From Rubellimicrobium thermophilum DSM 16684 (GTDB lineage Bacteria > Pseudomonadota > Alphaproteobacteria > Rhodobacterales > Rhodobacteraceae), in NCBI RefSeq assembly GCF_000442315.1, contig NZ_KE557320.1, positions 955,606 through 1,019,605 of the forward strand: DNA of 64,000 bases, given 5' to 3'. The translations under genes and the position numbers were made by a program. The notes beneath the pieces were generated by a model. It saw nothing but the letters and a program-made list of their open reading frames with translations, ran no database searches and was not told the DNA's origin. This document shows, one piece after another, positions 31,563 through 40,428 of the stretch (the stretch's first letter is position 1; each line of letters opens with the position of its first letter).

Positions 31563-31931
31563 CTAGCCCCCCGCGAGGCGCCGCACCTCCGCCACGAGTT
31601 CGGCATTGGCGAAGGGCTTGGTCATGAACCCCGTCGCGCCGAGCCGCAGGGCCAGATGGCGGTCCTTCTCCTGCCCGCGCGCCGTCAGCATCAGGACGGG
31701 GATTGCGGCGGTCGCGGGATCGGCCCGCAGGGCCCGCAGCACCTCGAAACCCGACAGGCCCGGCAGCATCGCATCGAGAACAATGACTTCGGGGGAACCG
31801 CTGCGCACCCGCTCCATCGCCGTCGCACCGTCGGCATGGGCATGCACGGTCCATCCGTCGCGCGTCAGGATGAAGCTCAGCGCCTCGACGATATTGGGCT
31901 CATCCTCGATCAGCAGCACCCGGCGTCCCAC
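31563..31931 (-). CDS. single-domain response regulator
   Basis: A 122-residue receiver domain with no output domain. The acidic pair in LLIEDEPNIVE, the phospho-Asp in EVIVLDAMLPGLSGFEVL near residue 52, the conserved Thr in VLMLTARG and the Lys in GFMTKPFAN are in place. I chose the GTG at 31931 (VGRRVLLIEDE), which follows an AGGGGAC ribosome site. It should receive phosphate from the transporter-fused kinase downstream and act through another protein. Confidence 0.9.
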   Translation of the reverse strand: MGRRVLLIEDEPNIVEALSFILTRDGWTVHAHADGATAMERVRSGSPEVIVLDAMLPGLSGFEVLRALRADPATAAIPVLMLTARGQEKDRHLALRLGATGFMTKPFANAELVAEVRRLAGG

Positions 31932-32000
31932 GTCCCCTCCCCTGGCTGCAGGATGACCCGAGTATCGGGATCGCCGGGCCGGCACACAAGCCGGCATGCA

Positions 32001-33283
32001 TCAGCCCAGGATCGAGGGTTCGCGCCGGGCCGGGCAGGCGGGACGCGGGCAGAGGCGGCAGCCCGGCCCCACGGGACGGTCATCGGGCGCAGGCTCGGGC
32101 GGGGCAGGCCGCACCAGCATCGTCGTTTCCCAGACCGGCGGCTCTCCGGGGAGGGGTTCCTCGCGCAGGGCGGCAACGGCATGACACAGAAGACGCGGCG
32201 CCCCCTGACCCGGCAGGGCTGCAACCATCCGCAGCGCCCGACCGGGTCGGGTCAGCGCCTCGGACAAGGGCCAGAGGGGGCAGGCCCCCGGAACGGGGAA
32301 AGGACAGGCCCTCGATGGGCTTGAGATGAAGCAGCGTCCCGCCCCATCGGCAATCGCAAGACCGGTGGCGGATGCCCGTCGTCCGGCGGCAGGGCGGCAA
32401 GACGGCGCAGGATGCGCGGAAGCGGCTGGCCAAAGGCCCGGGCGAGCATCGCCGGTTCATGCCCCATCTCCCGCGCGGCACGGGCAAAGGGCCCGAGAGG
32501 CAGGGCGGCAGCATCGGCCGCATAGCGGGCGACAAAGGCCGCCACCAGCTCGCCCGCCGCACCGGACGGGAGCGGATCGGCCAGAGCTTCGCCGCGTTCG
32601 ATCTCGGGCAGACGGTAATCCCGGGCCTCGAGCCAGCGGCCGGCTTCCTCGGCCGGCGAGGCGGCCAGCGCCACGCCCCCCCTCTCGGGCGCCTCGAGAA
32701 AGCGCACCAGGGCGCGCGTCGCGTCGGCCAGCGCCTCGCTGTCATCGTGGATGTTGTGCAGGAAGCGTTCGCGCCAGTCGCGATCCAGATCCGGGCTGTC
32801 GGCCAGGATCCCCGCGGCAGAGCGGATCGCGGTGACGCCCGAGAGCACCTGATGCAGCGCCCGGGCCAGATCGTGATCATGATCAAGCCGCCCGGCCAGT
32901 TCGCTCACACGGCGCGACAGCGCCTCGATGCGCACGGACTGGCGCAGGATCAGCGCCGTCCAGCCGGGAAAGCGTTCGGCCATTTCCTCGGCACGGGCGA
33001 TTTCGGGCGCAGGGCGCAGACCTGCGGCTTCGGCCTCGAGAGCGACGGCGCGCAGCGCCTCGGCCCGCTGGGCCTCTCCCCCCTCAGCCAGGGCAGCCGG
33101 GTCGAGCCCCAGCGCGGCGGCCAGATCGAGCAGGAGCTTGCCACCGATCCGCCGCTGCCCATGTTCGATCCGGTTGAGATAGGATGGCGAGATGCCGACC
33201 CGGCGGGCCAGATCGGCCTGCCGCAATCCCCGTTCCTGCCGCCGGTCGCGCAGGCGCGCGCCCGTGGTTCGCCCCTCGGCCAT
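32001..33283 (-). CDS. ScfR-type short-chain acyl-CoA regulator (two frameshifts)
   Basis: An XRE-type repressor or activator of about 427 residues. The N-terminal helix-turn-helix (LRDRRQERGLRQADLARRVG, SPSYLNRIEHGQRRIGGKLL) is followed by the long ligand-binding region of the DUF2083/ScfR family, and the C-terminus carries the characteristic GACPLWPLSEAL and the Cys motif CRLCPRPACPARREP. ScfR/RamB relatives control propionate, glyoxylate or ethylmalonyl-CoA genes in response to short-chain acyl-CoA. The frame slips in the C run 32342-32345 and the G run 32295-32298, each with one extra base. Start at the ATG at 33283. Confidence 0.85.
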
Positions 33284-33455
33284 GCGGATCGCTCCCTCCC
33301 GCGGGGAGGCTAGCGGGCAGAGAACAGGGCCGGCAAGGCCGGAGCCGCATGCCCCGATGGATGATTCCCTGCGCATCCCCCCCTGCCCTTTACCCTTTCT
33401 TCACATCCTGATGTCCAGAATCGGGGCGGGGGCGCAAATCCGAAGGGAATCCGCC

Positions 33456-33818
33456 ATGGACACCGGTCTCACTTTCTCCCTCCTCCCGGCACCGCAGGTG
33501 ATGCCGGATCTGCGGCCTGCGGCCGATGCTGCGGCCAGCGCCAGGCAGGATCGCCCGCCCGCCGCGCTGGCCCCGGCGCATCCGCTGCCCTGTCCCGCGC
33601 TGCAGGCACACGCCCTGCGGAGCCTGCTGTCCAGCGAGGGGGCCGGCACCGGAGGGCCCGATGCCGTCGATCCGCCGCGCCGCTTGCTCAAGCCCTTCGG
33701 GATCGAGATGCTGCCTTCCGAACGGCGGTGCGAGGAGGCCAGGGCCGAGCGGCGCAACGACCCGCCCCCCCGCGCGCGGAGCATGACGGCTTTCCCCGCT
33801 GCCCCCTCTCGCGTATAA
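33456..33818 (+). CDS. hypothetical protein, 120 aa
   Basis: An open frame with strong G/C third-position bias and an AAGGGA ribosome site seven bases before the ATG. The product is Pro/Ala/Arg-rich (LLPAPQVMPDLRPAADAA; RRLLKPFGIEMLPSERR), with no signal peptide or recognisable domain. It may be a small, lineage-specific protein or a chance frame in GC-rich DNA; accB follows 100 bases later. Confidence 0.4.
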   Translation: MDTGLTFSLLPAPQVMPDLRPAADAAASARQDRPPAALAPAHPLPCPALQAHALRSLLSSEGAGTGGPDAVDPPRRLLKPFGIEMLPSERRCEEARAERRNDPPPRARSMTAFPAAPSRV

Positions 33819-33918
33819 GCCCTGCTCAACCGGCCCTCGGGCCGTCCGGTCGCTGCGGCCCTGCCTGCGCGACAGGCGGGGGGAGCCGGACGGGCGGGAC
33901 GACACGAAAGGGCAGTCC

Positions 33919-34423
33919 ATGAGCAACAGGGACACGCACGAGAGCGATGTGGGATTCATCCGCGCGCTGGCCGAGCTGCTGCGCGCGAACGATCTCACGG
34001 AGCTCGAGGTCAAGCGTGACTTCGGAGAGAATGACAGGCTCGTCGTGCGGGTTTCCCGCGGCGGAAGCGTGGTGACGATCCCGGCCTCCCTGCCGCCGGC
34101 CCCCTCCGGCCCCGCGCCCTCCGCGCCGCCTGCCGCAGCCGCGCCGGCAGCCGCAGCCAGCCCCGTCCCGGAGGATCCTGCCGCCCATCCCGGCGCCGTC
34201 ATCTCACCCATGGTGGGGACGGTCTATCTCCAGCCCGAACCGGGCGCCGCACCGTTTTGTCCAGATCGGCCAGACCGTGAAGGTCGGCGACACGCTCCTC
34301 ATCATCGAGGCCATGAAGACGATGAACCAGATCCCCGCACCGCATGCGGGGGTCGTCAAGCGCATCCTGGTCGATGACGGTGCGCCTGTGGAATACGGCG
34401 CGCCCCTGATGATCATCGAGTGA
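33919..34423 (+). CDS. accB: biotin carboxyl carrier protein of acetyl-CoA carboxylase (frameshifted)
   Basis: Carries biotin during malonyl-CoA formation. The 167-residue protein has an N-terminal dimerisation region ([22 protein letters not shown]), an Ala/Pro linker, and a biotinyl domain beginning [12 protein letters not shown]; the biotinylation motif EAMKTMN lies near residue 132. The frame is broken by an extra T in TTTT at 34255-34258; removing it gives [24 protein letters not shown] and a stop at 34421-34423. accC begins within a few bases. Confidence 0.92.
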
Positions 34424-34428
34424 GCACG

Positions 34429-35784
34429 ATGTTCGACAAGATCCTGATCGCCAACCGGGGCGAGATCGCCCTGCGGGTCGTGCGCGCCTGCCGCGAGATG
34501 GGCATCCGGTCGGTCGCCGTCCATTCCACCGCCGATGCCGATGCGATGCATGTCCGCATGGCCGACGAGGCCGTCTGCATCGGTCCGCCGCCTTCTTCGC
34601 AAAGCTATCTGAGCTTTCCCGCCATTCTCTCGGCCTGCGAGATCACCGGCGCCCAGGCGATCCATCCCGGCTATGGCTTCCTGTCGGAGAACGCCGCCTT
34701 CGTGCAGGCGGTGGAGGATCACGGCATCGTCTTCATCGGCCCGAGGGCCGAGCATATCCGCATCATGGGCGACAAGATCACCGCCAAGGAGACGGCACGG
34801 ACGCTGGGCATCCCGGTCGTGCCCGGATCGGATGGCGGGGTGCCCACGCTGGCAGAGGCCCGGCGCATCGCCGGAGAGATCGGCTATCCCGTCATCATCA
34901 AGGCCACGGCCGGCGGCGGCGGACGGGGCATGAAGGTCGCCCATTCGCCCGACGAGATCGAGACCGCCTTCGGCACCGCCCGATCCGAAGCCAAGGCTGC
35001 CTTCGGCAATGACGAGGTCTATATCGAGAAATACCTCCAGAAGCCCCGGCATATCGAGATCCAGGTCTTCGGCGACGGAAAGGGTGGCGCCGTGCATCTG
35101 GGAGAACGGGACTGCTCGCTCCAGCGGCGTCATCAGAAGGTGCTCGAGGAAGCCCCCGGCCCCGTCATCCGTCCCGAGGAGCGCGAGCGCATCGGACGCA
35201 TCTGCGCCGAAGCTGTGGCCAAGATCAACTATGCCGGGGCCGGCACCATCGAATTCCTCTACGAGGACGGCGCCTTCTACTTCATCGAGATGAACACCCG
35301 CCTGCAGGTGGAACATCCCGTGACCGAGGCCGTCTTCGGCGTGGATCTCGTGCGGGAGCAGATCCGCGTGGCCGCCGGTCTGCCGCTGTCCTTCCGGCAG
35401 GAGGATCTGCGCCTGAACGGCCATGCCATCGAGGTGCGCATCAACGCCGAGAAGCTGCCCGGCTTCTCCCCCTCGCCGGGCCGGATCACCCAGTATCATG
35501 CGCCCGGGGGCCTCGGGGTGCGGATGGATTCGGCTCTCTATGACGGCTACCGCATCCCGCCCTATTACGATTCCCTCATCGCCAAGCTCATCGTCCATGG
35601 GCGGGACCGGGACGAGGCGCTTGCCCGGCTGGGCCGGGCCCTGTCGGAGCTGATCGTGGACGGGGTCGATACCACCGTGCCGCTGTTCCATGCCCTCCTG
35701 CGCGAGCCGGCCATCCGCGAAGGCCGCTACGACATCCACTGGCTCGAGCGCTGGCTGCGGGAGAACATGACCGCCGCAGCATGA
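34429..35784 (+). CDS. accC: acetyl-CoA carboxylase, biotin carboxylase subunit
   Basis: Carboxylates biotin on AccB using ATP and bicarbonate. The 451-residue protein begins [20 protein letters not shown] and shows [11 protein letters not shown], the ATP-grasp glycine loop [13 protein letters not shown] near residue 160, the biotin/bicarbonate region [19 protein letters not shown] near 230 and [14 protein letters not shown] near 290. I prefer the ATG at 34429; a GTG at 34420 overlapping the accB stop would add three residues. Confidence 0.95.
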   Translation: MFDKILIANRGEIALRVVRACREMGIRSVAVHSTADADAMHVRMADEAVCIGPPPSSQSYLSFPAILSACEITGAQAIHPGYGFLSENAAFVQAVEDHGIVFIGPRAEHIRIMGDKITAKETARTLGIPVVPGSDGGVPTLAEARRIAGEIGYPVIIKATAGGGGRGMKVAHSPDEIETAFGTARSEAKAAFGNDEVYIEKYLQKPRHIEIQVFGDGKGGAVHLGERDCSLQRRHQKVLEEAPGPVIRPEERERIGRICAEAVAKINYAGAGTIEFLYEDGAFYFIEMNTRLQVEHPVTEAVFGVDLVREQIRVAAGLPLSFRQEDLRLNGHAIEVRINAEKLPGFSPSPGRITQYHAPGGLGVRMDSALYDGYRIPPYYDSLIAKLIVHGRDRDEALARLGRALSELIVDGVDTTVPLFHALLREPAIREGRYDIHWLERWLRENMTAAA

Positions 35785-35797
35785 CCTGGGGACAGGG

Positions 35798-36451
35798 GTG
35801 ATACCGATCGTGAAGGGCGAGGACCTGTCCTCCGATCTGCTGCTGCAGGCCTATCGCGTCGGCCTCTTTCCCATGGCCGAAACGCGCGACGACCCGGATG
35901 TCTTCTGGGTGGAGCCGAAGCGTCGGGGAATCCTCCCCCTCGACGGGTTTCATCTGTCCCGCTCGCTGCGGCGCACCATCCGGCGGGGGCGGTTCCGCAT
36001 CAGCTTCGATCAGGATTTCGCCGGCGTCATCGCCGGCTGCGCCGATCGCTCCGAGACCTGGATCAGCGGTCCCATCGCCCGGGCCTATGAGACGCTCCAC
36101 CGCGAAGGCCATGCCCATTCCGTCGAGACCTGGGAGGGCGATGCGCTGGTGGGCGGCTGCTACGGCGTGGCCATCGGCGGCGCCTTCTTCGGCGAAAGCA
36201 TGTTCTCGCGCAGGAGGGACGCCTCCAAGGTCGCCCTGGCCGCGCTGGTGGAGCGGCTGCGCGCGGGGGGCTTCGTGCTGCTCGACACGCAGTTCCTGAC
36301 GCCCCATCTGGCCTCTCTCGGCGGGCGGGAGGTGCCAGCCGCGGAATACCGCCAGCTTCTGGCCAGGGCGCTGCAGGTGCCCGCCCGATGGGAGATCACG
36401 GCACGCACCGCAGAACCCAGACATCGTAGCGGGGATGATCCATCGCGTTGA
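35798..36451 (+). CDS. aat: leucyl/phenylalanyl-tRNA--protein transferase
   Basis: Adds Leu or Phe to N-terminal Arg/Lys of proteins, marking them for ClpAP (N-end rule). The 217-residue sequence shows the L/F-transferase features LLLQAYRVGLFPMAE, WVEPKRRGILPL, YETLHREGHAHSVE, GGCYGVAIGGAFFGESMFS near residue 125 and LLDTQFLTPHLASLGG near 165. A GTG at 35798 is the start. Its last ~18 codons overlap the convergent DUF2155 gene, so the 3' end may be mis-called by a nearby indel, though the core is intact. Confidence 0.9.
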   Translation: MIPIVKGEDLSSDLLLQAYRVGLFPMAETRDDPDVFWVEPKRRGILPLDGFHLSRSLRRTIRRGRFRISFDQDFAGVIAGCADRSETWISGPIARAYETLHREGHAHSVETWEGDALVGGCYGVAIGGAFFGESMFSRRRDASKVALAALVERLRAGGFVLLDTQFLTPHLASLGGREVPAAEYRQLLARALQVPARWEITARTAEPRHRSGDDPSR

Positions 36452-36881
36452 GCGCCGGAGCAGACGCGATCATCCAGCCCTCGAACAGGGCGGTGTCATC
36501 GGCGATGGTGCGGATCGAGACAAGGGCATAGGCATCCCCCGACGGATTGTCCGCCGGATAGCGGCATTCGCCCATGACGATCATGAGCGAGCCGATCTGC
36601 GCTTCCTCGCCGGGGGCGAGTTCGATATCTGCCGTCGAGCCGTCGAGCTTGTCGAGGACACGCAGCAGCCCCGCGCGCCCGGCAACGACCGCACCGGTCG
36701 CCCTGTCGGGGGCCTCTCCTCCGGGCGCCTCCTCCGCCGTCCCTTCCGCCGTCCCCTCGGTCACTGCGCCGGGCTGCGCCCCGTCGCGCGCCGGCGGCCT
36801 GATCGTCAGGCTGTCCTGCGCCGCCGCCACCCCCGGCAGCATCAGGGCCAGGACCAGCCCCAGGCACCGCCCCGCCGTCAT
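36396..36881 (-). CDS. DUF2155 domain protein
   Basis: A 161-residue secreted protein. A signal peptide (CLGLVLALMLPGVAAAQDS) is followed by a Glu/Ala/Gly-rich spacer and the DUF2155 domain, with GRAGLLRVLDKLDGSTADIEL, a conserved Cys in MGECRYPADNPSGDAYA and the final DHPRYDVWVLRC. Function unknown; the gene is usually near complex I or lipid-transport genes in Rhodobacterales. Its start overlaps the stop of the MlaD-like gene by four bases. Confidence 0.85.
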   Translation of the reverse strand: MTAGRCLGLVLALMLPGVAAAQDSLTIRPPARDGAQPGAVTEGTAEGTAEEAPGGEAPDRATGAVVAGRAGLLRVLDKLDGSTADIELAPGEEAQIGSLMIVMGECRYPADNPSGDAYALVSIRTIADDTALFEGWMIASAPALNAMDHPRYDVWVLRCVP

Positions 36882-37339
36882 GGCGCGACCTCCCCCGACG
36901 ATCCGCCGGAGATGTATTGCAGCAGCAGGTTCAGCAGGCTCACGGCGCCCTGGGTATCCAGGATCTCGCCCCCGTCAGGAAGCGTCTCGAAGGACGCGCC
37001 GGGCACGATCTCGACGAAACTGCCGCCCAGGAGGCCTTCGCTCGCCACCACGGCCGACGAATCCTCCGGGATCGGCACATCGGCGGTCAGGGTCATCTCC
37101 GTGCGGACGCGGTAGGTCTGGGGATCGAGCGCAAGACCCGTAACGCTGCCGATGCGGACGCCCGCCATGCGCACATCCGTCCCGACACTCACCCCCTCGA
37201 CCGAGCGGAAGCTGGCCAGGATGCGGATGCCCTGCGAAGACCCGAGATGGCCTGCGCGGTCCAGCGCGAAGAGCAGGAACAGACCGGCGACGACAAGGAC
37301 CAGGGCGCCGGCCGCGACCTCCAGCGGATTCTCGCGCAT
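36878..37339 (-). CDS. MlaD/MCE-family outer-membrane lipid asymmetry protein
   Basis: A 153-residue protein with an N-terminal transmembrane anchor (residues ~7-25) and one MCE domain (FRSVEGVSVGTDVRMAGVRIG, SSAVVASEGLLGGSFVEI). MlaD anchors a periplasmic phospholipid-shuttling complex to an inner-membrane ABC transporter; the transporter genes are not in this window. The C-terminal hydrophobic tail (SLLNLLLQYISG) may line the lipid channel. It is co-transcribed with DUF2155 and lies 7 bases after the NDUFA12-like gene. Confidence 0.88.
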   Translation of the reverse strand: MRENPLEVAAGALVLVVAGLFLLFALDRAGHLGSSQGIRILASFRSVEGVSVGTDVRMAGVRIGSVTGLALDPQTYRVRTEMTLTADVPIPEDSSAVVASEGLLGGSFVEIVPGASFETLPDGGEILDTQGAVSLLNLLLQYISGGSSGEVAP

Positions 37340-37346
37340 CAGCGCA

Positions 37347-37730
37347 TCAGTCCGGCATCCAGGCTTCGTAGTCGCGCCGCTCGACCGGATCGGGGCGACG
37401 CAGCGAGCCGGGTGGCGCATAGGCCAGATCGGTGCCGGTCAGATTCGGCAGATGGGGCTTCTCCCAGGGCTTGCGGCGCAGGGGCTTCTCGCTGGGCGCC
37501 TCGTCATAGTTGCGGTGAAGCCAGCCGAACCAGTCCGGCGGCACGCGGGAGGCCTCGGCCTCGCCGTTATAGATGACCCAGCGGCGGCGCCCGTCGCGCG
37601 AGCGGTAGTAGATATTCCCGAACTCGTCCTCGCCGACCTTCACGCCATGGCGCCGCGTCCAGAGCTGGGTGCCGTAGGTCTGGCCGTCCCACCAGGTGAA
37701 GATGCGTCTGACTGCGGTCCAGAATCCCAT
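37347..37730 (-). CDS. NDUFA12-like complex I accessory subunit
   Basis: A 127-residue protein of the NDUFA12/B17.2 family, an accessory subunit of alphaproteobacterial and mitochondrial complex [40 protein letters not shown] and [16 protein letters not shown] are the defining segments. The start at 37730 is the first family-like methionine; the frame continues upstream into low-complexity sequence. Confidence 0.92.
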   Translation of the reverse strand: MGFWTAVRRIFTWWDGQTYGTQLWTRRHGVKVGEDEFGNIYYRSRDGRRRWVIYNGEAEASRVPPDWFGWLHRNYDEAPSEKPLRRKPWEKPHLPNLTGTDLAYAPPGSLRRPDPVERRDYEAWMPD

Positions 37731-38117
37731 CGCGCGAGCCTCCCGTGCTGGGGTCTCCATGCCCCGGATGGAACAGAGGGTCAATGCGCCAGGCCCTCCC
37801 CTCGCCGTGATGGCGGCTTTCCGTCCGGACAGGCGCCGGAGCAACCGCACAGCCCCCGAAAACAGGCCCCTGAGACAGGCCCCTGAGACAGGCCCCTGCG
37901 GGGGCATCGGCCTTTGCGGAGATGATCCGGTCCCTGACCCTGTCTTCTTGTCCTCTTCTTTTGTTGTCCTCCGTCTTCTTCCTCCTCCTTCTGCCATTGC
38001 GACCGATGGGGCCGTTCTGGCACGGAAGCGTTAAGAAAGGGTAAGCGCAACGCGCGCTCCGGCCCCGATTCGCGCAACACCCCCCGGCAGCCCGTCCTCT
38101 CCTGCCCGGCCGTGCCG
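37731..38117. other. intergenic region with short repeats and a pyrimidine tract
   Basis: No credible gene on either strand. It should contain the promoter of the NDUFA12-mlaD-DUF2155 unit. It holds the short tandem repeat described at 37862-37898 and, at about 37942-37995, a plus-strand tract made almost wholly of C and T. The frame of the NDUFA12 gene stays open through this tract, encoding a basic, low-complexity stretch, but has no family-like sequence. Confidence 0.5.
37862..37898. repeat. 13-bp tandem direct repeat
   Basis: ACAGGCCCCTGAG occurs twice in tandem, followed by a third, 11-base copy. Each unit can pair AGGCCCCT internally only weakly. It lies in the leader of the NDUFA12 operon. 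Confidence 0.7.
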
Positions 38118-38552
38118 TCAGGCCAGCGGAGGCAGGCCGAGGCGCGGAATCTCGATGGCGGGGCAGCGGTCCTGGACCACCAGCAGGCCCGCGGCCCGGG
38201 CGCGGGCTGCGGCCGCATCGTCGCGCACGCCGAGCTGCGTCCAGAGGGCAAGGGGTCTCGGCTCCATCGCCAGAACCTCATCGACGATGCCGGCGACCTC
38301 CTCGCTGCGGCGGAACACGTCCACCAGATCGACTGCCTCGCGGATTCCGGCCAGCGAGGCGCGCACCTTTTCGCCCAGATGCTCCTGTCCGGCGAGACCC
38401 GGATTGACGGGGATGACGCGATAGCCTCTGGATCGCAGGAAGCTCGCGACGCCGTGACTGGGCCGTGCGGGATTCGCGGAATAGCCCACAAGGGCGATGG
38501 TCCTTGTCCGGGTCAGGATGTCCCGGATGAGCGCGTCATCGGTCTGGGTCAT
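38118..38552 (-). CDS. CoA-binding domain protein
   Basis: A 144-residue single Rossmann-like CoA-binding protein (YccU family). The nucleotide loop TIALVGYSANPARPSHGVASFL at residues ~18-40 and IPVNPGLAGQEHLG near 48 are typical; WTQLGVRDDAAAARARAAGL and VVQDRCPAIE near the C-terminus complete the family. It starts with GGAGAGG about six bases before the ATG. No partner subunit is visible. Confidence 0.88.
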   Translation of the reverse strand: MTQTDDALIRDILTRTRTIALVGYSANPARPSHGVASFLRSRGYRVIPVNPGLAGQEHLGEKVRASLAGIREAVDLVDVFRRSEEVAGIVDEVLAMEPRPLALWTQLGVRDDAAAARARAAGLLVVQDRCPAIEIPRLGLPPLA

Positions 38553-38567
38553 GGACGCCTCTCCGCG

Positions 38568-38597
38568 AAAAAAGCGCCCGGGCACGGGACCCGGGCG
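38568..38597 (-). terminator. intrinsic terminator of rlmB
   Basis: An 8-bp GC stem (CGCCCGGG/CCCGGGCG, 7-base loop) followed on the minus strand by six T. It lies between the rlmB stop and the CoA-binding gene, so the two are probably separate transcripts. Confidence 0.85.
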
Positions 38598-38741
38598 TTG
38601 CAGGTGTGGAACGAGGGACAGTGAAGCGAAGCGCGCAGGTTCCAGATGCGCGCATGGGAAATACGTGCGGGAGGGGCATCGGGTTCCCGTCCGGGCAGGC
38701 CACAGCGATCACATTGCCGTGATGATGCCGCAAGTCCGCCA

Positions 38742-39533
38742 TCATTCCGCCCCATTCGCCCGTCTGGCGGCATAGAGCGCGACGGCCCCGGCATTCGAGA
38801 CATTCAGCGATCCGAAGGCCCCCGCGGCCGGAATCCGGGCGAGACTGTCGCAGAGGCTTCGCGTGCGTTCGCGCAGGCCCTCGCCTTCGGCGCCGAGCAC
38901 GAGGGCGAGCGGCCCGGCCCTCCGGCCGGCAAGGGCCGAATCGAGATCCTCTGCCGCGGCCCCGTCGAGGCCCAGAAGGACAAAGCCCATGCTGCGCAGC
39001 GTCTCCATCGCCTCGGCCAGGTTCTTCACGCGCAGATAGGGCTGGCGTTCGAGCGCGCCCGACGCGGCCTTGGCCAGGGCGCCGGTCTCGGGCGCGGCAT
39101 GCCGTTCGGTTCCGATCACCGCGCGGGCGCCGAACACCTCGGCCGAACGCAGGATCGCCCCGACATTGTGCGGATCCGTCACACGGTCGAGCAGAACAAG
39201 CAGCGGCGCCCCCGGCCCTTCGGCCAGGGCCAGATCCTCGAGCCGGCCCCAGGCGAGGGGGCGGGTCTCCAGCGCGGCGCCCTGATGGACCGATTCGGGA
39301 TCGAGCGGGGCGGCAAAGCGGCGCGGATCGCTGATTTCCGGCGTCATGCCGGAGGCGGCGATGGCGTCCTTCAGGCGGTCGGCCGCATTCGGCGTGACGA
39401 CAAGGCGCAGCCTTTCGCGGCGGGGATTGAGCAGCGCATCGCGCACGGCATGAAGGCCGAAGAGCCAGACCGTTTCGCGTGCAGCGGCCCGGCGGGCCCG
39501 TTCCTTCTCGATCACCCAGGCAGGCTTCTTCAT
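38742..39533 (-). CDS. rlmB: 23S rRNA (guanosine-2251 2'-O)-methyltransferase, SPOUT family
   Basis: A 263-residue SpoU/TrmH-type methyltransferase with an N-terminal substrate-binding domain (VWLFGLHAVRDALLNP) and a knotted SAM domain. The three SPOUT motifs are visible: RVTDPHNVGAILRSAEVFG, LVLGAEGEGLRERT and FGSLNVSNAGAVALYAA. Order and spacing fit RlmB, though TrmH or TrmL activities cannot be excluded from sequence alone. It is divergent from the tRNA-Tyr gene. Confidence 0.88.
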   Translation of the reverse strand: MKKPAWVIEKERARRAAARETVWLFGLHAVRDALLNPRRERLRLVVTPNAADRLKDAIAASGMTPEISDPRRFAAPLDPESVHQGAALETRPLAWGRLEDLALAEGPGAPLLVLLDRVTDPHNVGAILRSAEVFGARAVIGTERHAAPETGALAKAASGALERQPYLRVKNLAEAMETLRSMGFVLLGLDGAAAEDLDSALAGRRAGPLALVLGAEGEGLRERTRSLCDSLARIPAAGAFGSLNVSNAGAVALYAARRANGAE

Positions 39534-39595
39534 CGGGGCACCTCCCGGGATGTTCCTTGGCGGGGGGTGCGGGCGGGTGCAACCGCTTTTCCCCG

Positions 39596-39624
39596 TTGAC
39601 CCCCCTGCCCGGCCCGGCTATTCC
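39596..39624 (+). promoter_or_regulatory. sigma-70 promoter of tRNA-Tyr
   Basis: TTGACC, a spacer of 17 bases, then TATTCC, ending 11 bases before the mature tRNA. Spacing and the GC-rich discriminator fit a strong stable-RNA promoter. Confidence 0.8.
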
Positions 39625-39634
39625 GCCCCGCGTC

Positions 39635-39718
39635 GGGCGACGTGCTGCAAGGTGCGGCAGCGGACTGTAACTCCGCCGGGGAGACCCATGCCTGGTTCGA
39701 TTCCAGGGTCGCCCACCA
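39635..39718 (+). tRNA. tRNA-Tyr (anticodon GTA)
   Basis: An 84-base cloverleaf too short for a protein call. Acceptor GGGCGAC pairs perfectly with GTCGCCC; the anticodon stem GCGGA/TCCGC presents CTGTAAC with anticodon GTA at 39667-39669; the T arm is CCTGG/CCAGG with loop TTCGATT; the D loop holds the conserved GG. A 14-base variable arm with a GGG/CCC hairpin makes it class II, as expected for bacterial tRNA-Tyr. Discriminator A is followed by an encoded CCA. Its synthetase is at 8.4 kb. Confidence 0.92.
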
Positions 39719-39789
39719 TTTCCCCCTTTCCCTTCCGCATCCGTCCTGCGGGCAGGCCGGCCGCGAAGGCAGACCCTCACCCCTCCCGA

Positions 39790-40428
39790 TCAGCCCTCCT
39801 GCCGCAGCACCAGATCGGCCGGAACGCTCTCGGCGGCGACGAGGCGCCCGTTGGGCAGGTCGTTGCCGTCGAGCTTCCAGGCGATCTCCTCCTCCGACAG
39901 GCCATAGCCTTCCCAGCGGGCCCGCAGGCGCCTTCGCAGGATCGGCTCGGGCACGTCGATGCGGATGGTGAGATCGAAGAAGGGATGCAGGCTGCGCCAG
40001 GGATCGCGGTCGAGCAGCAGCCAGTTGCCTTCGCAGAGGATCAGCCTCACGGAAGCCGGGATCGGGCGGGCACCGGCCCGGGCAATCTCCAGATCCCGGT
40101 CGAAGACGGGGACGAAGACCCCGTCCTCGCCCGCGCGCAGACGGGTCAGCAGATGGCGCAGGCCGGCCACGTCGAAGGTCTCGGGCGCGCCCTTGCGGGG
40201 CCGCAGCCCCGCGGGGACGAGCCAGAGATCGTCGTAATGGAAGCCGTCCATCGGCAGCACCGCCGCCGATCCGGGCACCTGTTCATCGAGCCGCCGGGCC
40301 AGCGATTCGGCCAGTGTGGACTTGCCCGATCCGGGCGGGCCGACGATCGCGCAGATCGTCCGGCCCCCTGCCGCTGCCCGCCCGGCCAGATGGCGCAGCA
40401 GGCCCTCTTCATCCGTCGGTCTGGTCAT
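39790..40428 (-). CDS. P-loop sugar/nucleoside kinase (FrcK-like)
   Basis: A 212-residue kinase with Walker A VGPPGSGKST near residue 30, a PMDGFHYDD substrate loop near 60, a fitting LDGNDLPNGRLV C-terminal pattern and lid arginines (ILRRRLRARWEGYG). It belongs to the uridine kinase/pantothenate kinase group found with sugar ABC transporters, such as FrcK of Sinorhizobium. It overlaps the epimerase gene by ATGA and ends the sugar operon, so phosphorylation of the imported or epimerised sugar is the likely role. Confidence 0.8.
   Translation of the reverse strand: MTRPTDEEGLLRHLAGRAAAGGRTICAIVGPPGSGKSTLAESLARRLDEQVPGSAAVLPMDGFHYDDLWLVPAGLRPRKGAPETFDVAGLRHLLTRLRAGEDGVFVPVFDRDLEIARAGARPIPASVRLILCEGNWLLLDRDPWRSLHPFFDLTIRIDVPEPILRRRLRARWEGYGLSEEEIAWKLDGNDLPNGRLVAAESVPADLVLRQEG

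Noticed and set aside
37731-37997. N-terminal extension of the NDUFA12-like protein through the pyrimidine tract
   Set aside because: It encodes low-complexity basic sequence unlike the family, whose members begin MGFW-like at 37730.
38028-38046. Second CtrA-like site (TTAAGAAAGGGTAAG)
   Set aside because: Only the first half matches; the second half does not reach the TTAAC consensus.
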